Positions 50,716 through 59,800 of a DNA stretch of 64,000 nt are shown here, piece by piece. Made by a program: the position numbers and the translations under genes. The notes beneath the pieces are model-generated. The model saw only the letters and a list, made by a program, of their open reading frames with translations, searched no databases and had not been told where the DNA came from. Source of the stretch: Clostridiales bacterium (lineage in GTDB: Bacteria > Bacillota > Clostridia > Oscillospirales > Oscillospiraceae); NCBI GenBank assembly GCA_004553495.1, contig SFLE01000003.1:1-64000 (forward strand). Direction: 5' to 3'. Within the stretch, counting starts at the first letter, position 1. Every line of letters starts with the position of its first letter.

Positions 50716-50862
50716 ACAGGAAAATTTAAACGCGCACGGGATGTGCGTGTTTTATTTGGAAATCGGTTAGCAACTGCTAACTGACGACCTGAAGCGACAT
50801 TCACTTTTTAATTTAGTTATTTAAGCTTGAGTTAGCATACGCTAACTCAAAAGGAGGATATA
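50716..50862 (+). promoter_or_regulatory. Palindrome-rich leader of the S-layer-protein operon
   Basis: About 147-nt leader. First a terminator-like hairpin ACGCGCAC-gggat-GTGCGTGT followed by TTTATTT (50730-50757), then two related palindromes: GTTAGC-AACT-GCTAAC (50766-50781) and a 10-bp-arm version built on GTTAGC-ATAC-GCTAAC (50827-50850) directly before the AAGGAGG ribosome binding site. They look like an attenuator plus paired operator or hairpin elements. Confidence 0.65.
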
Positions 50863-53823
50863 ATGCAGAAATTCATTAAGCGGCTGCTGTCGCTTGTGCT
50901 CGTCGCTGCGCTGCTTGCATCGCTCGGGCTGACGGCGTTTGCACAGGGCTCGTCGCCGAAGGAGATCTCGCAGGCTGCGTATGACGCTGCCGATGCGATA
51001 TTCGACGGCATCGACCGCGTGCAGAGCCTCGCGGCAAAGCGGAGCTCATCGCAGGATGCGCAAACGCAGGCGATATGCGATTATTTGTACTCTGCCGACG
51101 GCGTTGAAGCCGGTTCGGTGCAGGCAAATGGCGATTACATAAGCTGGCGCACCGAGCAGGGAATAGCGTGCTCTTACTCGCCGCGCCTTGAGCGCATTGC
51201 CGCAGCCGCGCAGAGCATAGAGGATAATTCGCCCGATGCGCAGAGCGTGAGCTTTGCAAAGCGCGCATCTCAGCACGGCGCGGATGTTTACCTGTTCCAG
51301 CCGTACTACGGTCTCGACAGCTCGTTTACAAAGCAGTATCAGACCGAAGCCGAGCGCATTGCAAGCGCCACCGAGGGCACCTATCACTACTATAAGGGCG
51401 AAAAGGCGACCATCGACAGCATTGCCGATGCCATCGAGGACGGCGGCGTCATAATTTTCGACAGCCACGGTTCGACCGACTATGAAAACGGCTCGGACTA
51501 CACGAGCGGCGCGACCATATCCTATCTTTGCCTACAGTCCGGCGAGGGTCTGACAGAGAAGGACTATCAGGACGATCACGCCGTTTACTCCGGCTCGTCC
51601 GGCAGCATGAGATACTACCTTGTTGACGGCACCGCCATAACGAATCACATGGGAAGCGGCGCAAACAACGGTCTTGTGTGGATGGCGATATGCCTTGGCA
51701 TGGCTACCGACGGACTGTGCGCACCGTTCATGGAAAAGGGCGTCGGCGCCGTATACGGCTACAGCCAGTCGGTGACATTCGTCGGCGACTACACATTTGA
51801 GGCTGCGTTTTTCGACAGTCTCCTCGGCGGAGGCAGCATCTCGGAAGCAGCCGAGTATATGAAAAGCACCTGCGGTCAGTGGGACTACTCCCCGCAGATA
51901 ATCGAGGCAAACAATATGCCGTCGAGCTACACGCTCTCCACCATAGACGCAGCCCGCCGCGGCAAGGCGGCGTTCCCCATCATCGTTTCCGATGAGGACG
52001 CATATCCCGGCAAGGGCACCGTGGACGGACTTCAAACCGTAAACTCCTCATGGTCGCTTTTAAAGCGCTATGAGCTTTCCGTAAACACCGATTCTCCCGA
52101 TTTCGGCAGCGTAACTCGCAAGGGCATGACCATAACGGCTGTCCCGAACGAGGGCTACTACACCTCCGGCTGCAGCATTTTGCCCGAGGGCGCGGCTACC
52201 GTTCGGCAGGACGGAAATACCCTGCGCGTGTCGGCTCTGCGCTCGGACTGCACCGTGACGGTGCATTTTGAGGCAAAGACCGCGGCTGCGGTGTCGTTCT
52301 CGGTGCCCGAGGGCGTAACTCAGGCGGATATGCCCGGCTATGTCGGCGACAGCATAGTTCTGCCGACGCCGTCCGGAACTCCGGCTGAAAAGGGACAGGA
52401 TTACCACTTTGTCGGCTGGTCCGAGGAGAAGATAGACTCTCCCGTTCTGTCGGCATCCATCATGCACGCCGGTGACAGATACACGCTCACCGGAACCAGC
52501 GCAACTCTCTACGCCGTTTATCAGTACCTTGCAACGAGCGAGGGCAAGACCCCTGTGTTCAGCGAGGTGACCAGCAGCGAGGACTGGAGCGGGCTTTATG
52601 TCATAACCGCTTCAGGAAAGGCTCTGCGCGGCGACGGAACGCTTGAGGGCGTTGAGATGGGCAGCAAAGATGCCGCCGGCGATCTTGCCGCTGCCGGCAT
52701 AAGCATTGAAAACGGCAATCTGTCCGGCGCGTCCGGCGAGTATGCCGTTCAGGTGGTGCGCGTGCCCAATTCCGATCAGTATGCCATCCGCCTTGCAGGA
52801 GCAATGACTCCCGTTTATCTTGCTTGCCGTACAAACAGCGACCAGCTCAGCACTGCCGCCGATTTCGGCAGCAGCTTTGCGCGCTGGAACATAAGCTTCA
52901 CCGATGGCTCCGTTGTAATACGCAATGCCCGCTTTGCTGCGCGCACTCTCCAGTTTGCGGAGAACGAGGGCTACTTCCGCTGCTTTGCAAAGGCGCAGAC
53001 CGCGCCCAAGCTCTATCGCGGCGAGGACAGCAATGTGTGGTATCTCACCGAGCTTAGCCGCACTCCCGCAAGCTATACTCTTACCTTTGCCGTAAACGGC
53101 GGCAGCGCCGTTGAGCCCGTTACCGCTACCGAGGGTACGGTCATAGATCTTTCCGCTTACAAAACTCAGCTTTCGGGCTATGACTTCACCGGCTGGTATG
53201 CCGATGAAAAGCTCACGCAGCCGGTAAGCAGTGTGACCCTCACCGCCGACACAATGGTATGGGCGGGCTGGACAAAGCACATCGTGCCCGCGCCCGAGAT
53301 GCCGTTTGTCGATGTTCCGAAGGGCGCATATTATCACGATGCGGTGCAGTGGGCATTTGAAGGCAAGGTAACTACGGGCAAGGATGAAACCCATTTCGCA
53401 CCCGATGATAACTGCACCCGCGCGCAGTTCGTAACGCTTCTGTGGCGCTTGAAGGGCGAGCCGGAAGCAAAGAGCGCCGTGACAGCCTTTACGGATGTAA
53501 ACAGCAGCGCTTATTACTACAAGGCGCTGTGCTGGGCTTCCGAGCAGGGCATAGCCAAGGGCATCACCGACACGCAGTTTGATCCCGAGGGCATCGTCAG
53601 CCGCGGTCAGGCGGTAACATTCATCTGGCGCGCGGAGGGCAAGCCCACCGGTGGCGGTGCGCTGTTTAACGATGTAGCATCCGATTCCTACTGCGCCGAA
53701 GCCGTGAGGTGGGCGGTAGAACGCAGCATAGCCAAGGGCGTGGGCTCGCAGAGCTTTGACCCGAACGGAAGCTGCACCAGAGCACATACAGTCACATTCC
53801 TTTACCGTCTTACGGTAGGATAA
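50863..53823 (+). CDS. SLH-anchored surface protein with caspase-fold (C11/C25-like) peptidase domain
   Basis: 986 aa. Signal peptide 1-28 (RLLSLVLVAALLASLGLTAFAQ). Residues about 130-350 contain VIIFDSHGSTD (His202) and VWMAICLGMAT (Cys277), spaced and placed on strands as in caspase-fold cysteine peptidases, with a Gly-rich region between them. Next come a beta-rich middle, an InlB/Flg_new-type repeat (about 740-805, SGYDFTGWYADEKLTQPV) and three SLH domains (about 812-986) that bind cell-wall polymer. A secreted protease bound to the cell surface is likely; substrates unknown. Upstream are a consensus promoter and an unusual leader. Confidence 0.85.
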   Translation: MQKFIKRLLSLVLVAALLASLGLTAFAQGSSPKEISQAAYDAADAIFDGIDRVQSLAAKRSSSQDAQTQAICDYLYSADGVEAGSVQANGDYISWRTEQGIACSYSPRLERIAAAAQSIEDNSPDAQSVSFAKRASQHGADVYLFQPYYGLDSSFTKQYQTEAERIASATEGTYHYYKGEKATIDSIADAIEDGGVIIFDSHGSTDYENGSDYTSGATISYLCLQSGEGLTEKDYQDDHAVYSGSSGSMRYYLVDGTAITNHMGSGANNGLVWMAICLGMATDGLCAPFMEKGVGAVYGYSQSVTFVGDYTFEAAFFDSLLGGGSISEAAEYMKSTCGQWDYSPQIIEANNMPSSYTLSTIDAARRGKAAFPIIVSDEDAYPGKGTVDGLQTVNSSWSLLKRYELSVNTDSPDFGSVTRKGMTITAVPNEGYYTSGCSILPEGAATVRQDGNTLRVSALRSDCTVTVHFEAKTAAAVSFSVPEGVTQADMPGYVGDSIVLPTPSGTPAEKGQDYHFVGWSEEKIDSPVLSASIMHAGDRYTLTGTSATLYAVYQYLATSEGKTPVFSEVTSSEDWSGLYVITASGKALRGDGTLEGVEMGSKDAAGDLAAAGISIENGNLSGASGEYAVQVVRVPNSDQYAIRLAGAMTPVYLACRTNSDQLSTAADFGSSFARWNISFTDGSVVIRNARFAARTLQFAENEGYFRCFAKAQTAPKLYRGEDSNVWYLTELSRTPASYTLTFAVNGGSAVEPVTATEGTVIDLSAYKTQLSGYDFTGWYADEKLTQPVSSVTLTADTMVWAGWTKHIVPAPEMPFVDVPKGAYYHDAVQWAFEGKVTTGKDETHFAPDDNCTRAQFVTLLWRLKGEPEAKSAVTAFTDVNSSAYYYKALCWASEQGIAKGITDTQFDPEGIVSRGQAVTFIWRAEGKPTGGGALFNDVASDSYCAEAVRWAVERSIAKGVGSQSFDPNGSCTRAHTVTFLYRLTVG

Positions 53824-53855
53824 TAAGTAATTTCTAAGGAGGTAAAAATAAGACA

Positions 53856-56800
53856 ATGACAAAAACCAGAACAAAGCGTCTGTTGTCCCTGCTTCTGATG
53901 CTGACCATGCTTTTAAGCTGCATGGCTCCGGCATTTGCGGCAGATGCGGCGGTAAACTCCACCGCGCTGGATCCGGACGAATACGCCGACCTCGTAAAGG
54001 CGGCGGTAAGCTACAACGACGGTACCTATGAAGGCACCGGTGCGGGCTTCCAGAATGGCGAGATAAAGGTCAAAGTGACCATAACCGACGGCAAGATAGC
54101 CGCCGTCGAGCTCGTCAGCCAGGAAAAGCAGACCTATTGGGACAATCACGATGTCGCATCGATCTTTGACGAGATCGTAGCGGCGAACAGCCCCGAAGTC
54201 GACGGCGTTTCCGGCGCAACGAAAAGCAGTGACGGCGTTAAGGCAGCCGTTAGGGATGCTCTGAGCAATGCAGAGGCGAAGACCGATCCCGAGCCGCCTC
54301 AGGAGAGCGTTTTCGCCTCCGGCACCGGCACGAAGACCGACCCCTTTGTTATCAATAATGCCGATCAGCTCACCGCTTTCGCAAAGTCGGTAAATGACGG
54401 CGAAAGCTACAAGGGTCAGTATGTCCTGCTCAATGCAAACATCGACATCAGCGACAGGCAGTGGACGCCTATCGGCGCTTCCAATGGCTTTGGCGGCAGC
54501 TTTGACGGTCAGAACCATGTCATAAACGGGCTGACCATCGGCTCTGCTGAGGAGCCTGCGGAGTTTGAGGAAGCCGGTCTGTTCGGCAATCTCCTCTCGG
54601 GCGGCGCTATCCGCAATCTCGGCGTTTCCGACGCATCGATCATCAACAAGACCAGCGCCGATCCCGCGGTCGGTGTGCTCGTCGCTTATGCCGGAAGCAG
54701 CACCGTTATCGAAAGCTGCTGGACAAGCGGCAGCATTTCCAGCAACACGACTTCCAATTATTACTCCTATGTCGGCGGTATCGTCGGCACGACGGACATC
54801 AAGAGCCTTATCTGCAACAGCTACAGCACCGTCAATGTATACGCCAAGGGCAATGACTGCTCGATAGGCGGCATAGTCGGTTCCACCGGCAATCAGTCGG
54901 CGGTAGTAAACTGTGCAGCATTCGGCAATATCGAAAACTACGGCAGCGACTCCAACTCCTACGCAGCCGGCGGCATCGTCGGTTACTGCTCGGGCGTTGT
55001 ATATGCCTGCTATTCCGACTGCACCGTGCACATGGACGCCAGCTCCTATGAGGACGGCGCGGATGTGCCCGTCGGCGGCATCGTCGGCTCCACCCCGTGG
55101 CTCACGGCGGCATACAGCTGCTGGTTTGGCAGCGAAAAGGCACAGACCTACTACGGCGGCGACGAGGTCGCTTCCCCCGTTGCGGTCGGTTATGACTTCG
55201 TAAATTACTGCGAGGCCGATCAGCTCAACTGCGAGGGTCTTACCTCCGAGCAGCTCTCAAACGGCGAGCTTCTCAATCTTCTCACCGCGGCTCTTACCGA
55301 CGACGAGATAGCAAAGGCGCAGAAGGTCTTCAAGGACGAGCAGCTTCTGAGCGATATAACGCTCTACGCCTTCTACGGCATGACCGAAAACGGCTGGAAC
55401 TCCTGGGAGACCGTCGGCGGCAAGCTCCTGCCCACCGGCGCAGGCGAGATCCCCGCAGAGCCCGACTACTTTGAGTCCGGCGACGGCTCGGCAGATTCTC
55501 CCTACATCATAAAGGGTGAGGAGAACCTCCGCAAATTCACGCAGGCTGTCAACGAAGGCAGACTTGTCACCGCAAACAAGTACTTCAAGCTCGCAGGAGA
55601 CATTGCGCTTACGCAGCAGTGGACTCCCATCGAGAACTTCGCAGGCTCCTTCGACGGCGACGGATACACCGTTTCCGGTATGGTCATCGGCGCCGAGTCC
55701 GCTCCCTCCGAGCTCAATTCGGCGGGTCTCTTCGGCACACCGGCAAAGAATGCCGTTATCAAAAACCTCAATATCACCGGCGCTGCGATCTATGTATCCC
55801 GCAGCGGCAGCAAGCTTGCCGATACTGTTTACGCTGGCGTTCTCGTCGGCGGCAGCGACAAGGCAGGCAGCAATGTCGCCATTGATAACTGCACCGTTTC
55901 CGGCAGCATAGTTTCCGCAAAGTCTGGCATGCGCGCATACGCGGGCGGTCTTGCAGGCTATCTCGGCACCACGAGCTATATAACAAACTCCATTGCCGAT
56001 ATTGATGTGAGCGCCGCAGCGTCCACGAATATCGCATACGCAGGCGGTCTCGCAGCGAGCATGGGCTCTCAGAGCGCCGTTGTCAACTGCGCAGCTCTCG
56101 GCGATGTCACCGCTCAGGGCGCTGCTCTGCAGTATGTCCAGACTAAGGCCGGCGGCCTTATCGCATCCGTACCCAGAATCATTGAAAACTGCTACGCGGC
56201 AGGCAATGTAGCTATAACCTATACCGGCAGCTACACCGGCTATGCAGGTCTCATCGCAGGTGAGCAGTCCGGCAGCGTGATCATCGACTCTCACTATTAC
56301 TCCGCCGCGACCCTCACGGTAAACGGCGAAAAGACCGATGCCGTGGCAGTTGGCCGCACTCCCGACAGTTGGTATTCCGGCGTTGAGTACAACAAGATAA
56401 CCGCACAGGACAATGTCGGCGACAAGAGCTTTGCAAAGGCCATGAATAACGGCGCGTCCGAGGAGAGCATCGCCGCAGCCGACGAGTACCTCATCTCCTC
56501 CGGCAAGTTCTCCGGCTACACCGCCGACGGACTGGCTGCAATGCGTCCCGACACTTGGAACTACTGGGTCGTATCCGACGGCAAGGTAGTGTTCGGCGAG
56601 CCCGAGGCTCCCGTATTCGCCTCCGGCACCGGTACGGCTGAGGATCCGTTCATCATAAAGACCGAGGCACAGCTCCGCGCATTCGCGGCAACCGCCAATG
56701 CAGCCGAGCCCGTGGATTATCAGAGTCAGTATGTCGCGCTTGATGCCGACATAAGCCTCACCGGAGACTGGACTCCGATACACAAGTTTGCAGGTACCTT

Positions 56801-59800
56801 TGACGGCAGAAACCACAGCGTTTCCAATGTCACCATCGGCAGCAAGGATTCTCCCGCCGCCATCCAGTCGGCAGGCTTCTTTGATGTATTCGCAAACGGT
56901 GCCTGCGTAAAGAATCTCGACCTTAAAAATGTAAACATCTATAACAGCTATAACGACGGCTCCTGGCGCTGCGATAACTACGCCGGTGCGCTCGTCGGCG
57001 GCGCCTCCGGCACCGGCACCGACGCTAAGATCGACAACTGCTCTGTTACCGGCGGCGTTGTAAGTGCGTGCGCCGTAAGCGGTCAGAGCATGGCAGGCGG
57101 TCTTGTCGGCTATGCATACCGCAATAACAGCATAACAAACTGCGTCGCGGATATTTCCGTTTACGCAAAGAGCACCTCGTCTCTCGCCCATGGCGGCGGA
57201 ATGGTAGGTGTCGGCGCATATGTCCTGTATGAAAACTGCGCTGCTCTCGGCGATGTTTATGTAGAGGGCGACAACATGGTAGCAAACCTTAGCTGCAAGG
57301 CCGGCGGATTTGCAGGCAGCACCGCGGGTCTGCTGCACAACTGCTATGCATCGGGCAATGTCACCCTTGCAAACGCTGTGAAGGCAAACACTCCCGTTGC
57401 CGGAAGCTTCATCGGCGAGCTCACAAGCGGCTTTGCTTACAGCTGCTACTACGACAGCAAGGCTTCCGTAACGGCAAGCGGCGAGGCTGTAACGAACGCA
57501 TTCGGAACCGTTAACGCAAACAACGCGGTGGCCGAGAAGGTCACCTCTGCGGATACCACGGCATCCGGCTTTGCCGCAACCATGAACGAGGGCCTCAAGA
57601 AGGCCTCCATTGCAGAGGCTGACGCATGGTTTATCGAAACGGCGAACACCGCTCAGGCAACCATCAACGCAATGCGTCCGAGCGTCTGGTACGCATGGAC
57701 ATATGCAAACGGCGGCACCATTCTCGGCAACAGCGAGTATGTCGAACCCAAGGAGCCCGACTACAGCTTCTTCGAGTCCGGCAAGGGCACTGCCGAGGAT
57801 CCCTGGGTCATCATGAATCTTGACCAGCTCAAGAAATTTGCAGCATCCTTCGACGAGACCGGCTACAGCGGCAAGTACATCACCCTCGACGCTGACATTG
57901 ATGTCTCCGGCGAGACATGGACTCCCATCGGTCAGACCTCTCAGGCAGGCAAGGTCCGCGTGTTCGGCGGCGTGTTCGACGGCGCAGGTCACAAGATCAC
58001 CGGCATGACCATCGGTACCGAGCAGGCACCCATTACCGACACCGCACTTTACTACTCCTACGGCTTCTTCTCGATGGTGTCCACGAGCGCCGTCGTTAAG
58101 AACCTCGGCATTGAAAACGCCAAGATATATGTCATCGGCGAGCAGACCGTTTACGCAGGTATGATCGCGGGCTTCGCGCGCGCCTCTACCATCGACGGCT
58201 GCTGGGCTACCGGCACTCTCTCCGTGCGCACCAGCGAGGGCGACTTTGCAAACAACTGCTTCGGCGGCGGTATCGCGGGCTACAGCGAAGGCTGCGAGAT
58301 ACTCAACAGCTGGACGGATGTCACCATAAACGCATGGTGCAAGACCGCTAACGCGGAAGCCGGCGGCATAGTCGGTATGTCCGCATTCGGTCTTATCGCA
58401 AACTGCTACTCGCTCGGCGATATTACCGGCGAGACCGACCGCACGGTCGATGACGGCGGCGTTGCATACCTCGGCGGCATCGCAGGCTGCCAGGCAGGCA
58501 CCATTTATAACTGCTACAGCACCTCCAACCTCACCGCGACCTCCTGGAGCCAGCATGTCGGCGCTATTGCGGGTATGGCAACGGCTATCAGCGAGACATA
58601 CTACAGCTACTACAGTGACGCCGTTAAGGTCAGCATCGGCGGCGAGAACATCGACCCCGTTGTTGCCGTCGGCAAGGAAGTTCCCGCTGGCTACAGCGAG
58701 GACACCGGAAAGTGGATGAGCGGCTCCTACATCGTGGGCGCCGAAAGCATTCCCGCATCGGAGATCGGCACTCAGGCACTTGCCGATAAGCTAAACGAAA
58801 ACTTCAAGCGCTGCCCGTTCAAGCAGTCGGATATAACCACCGAGCTGCTCACATGGGTAGTCTCCGACGGCACCGTCACCTTCGGTACCGACAAGGCAGA
58901 GCTCACCTATGTTGAGCACACCCGTCCTCAGGAGCCGAAGAACTACGAGTACATCGACGGTACCTACTACGGCCGTGACGACGATGAGAAGGTCATCGTA
59001 AAGATCACCGTCGAGGATAAGAAGGTCGTTTCCGCACAGATCGTAAGTCCCGAGGACTTTGACGCAAATGCCGATAAGGTATTTGAAGAGCTCATAAAGG
59101 ATCAGACCGTTGAAGCCAACGCCTCCGACGAGAATGAGAAGGCGCTGCGCGCAGCCGTTACCGAGGCACTCAACAAGGCGCTCATAGGCGACACCAGCGG
59201 CTACGGTCCCGCCGATCCGAGCGAGATATTCGCCTCCGGTACCGGCACTGCCGAGGATCCGTTCATCATAAAGACCGAGGCTCAGCTTCGTGCATTTGCG
59301 GCAGCGGTAAATACTGATGAGCACTTCTACGGCGAGTACATCGCTCTTGATGCAGACATAGCTCTGCACGGCGCATGGATGCCCGTAGGCAGCGCCGGAG
59401 CACACTTCTTCTCCGGTACCTTCGACGGACGCGGACACACCATAAGCAACATGCGTATCGGCAGCGAGAACGCTCCTCTCGATTACGCGGCAGCAGGTCT
59501 GTTCACCGACCTCGAAAGCGCGGTAGTAAAGAACCTCCGCATTGAAAACGCAAGCATTTACAACAAGCGCAGCGATAACTACAGTGTTTACGCCGGCCTT
59601 ATCTCCGGCATGACCGGAAAGCTCCAGAACGGCTGCGGCACAACGATAAATAACTGCGCCGTTTCCGGCACCATAGTCAACGCCTCCGACGGCTGGAGCT
59701 ACACCGGCGGCATCACCGGCTACCTCACCGACAGTATTCTCATAAACAGCAGCGCGGATATTTCGCTCACCGCGGTATCCGGCTACTACACCGCACTGTG

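Noticed and set aside
55257..58556. Long minus-strand open frame (1099 codons) opposite the giant SLH gene
   Set aside because: It is a mirror of the GC-biased codon pattern on the coding strand, has no RBS or protein family features.
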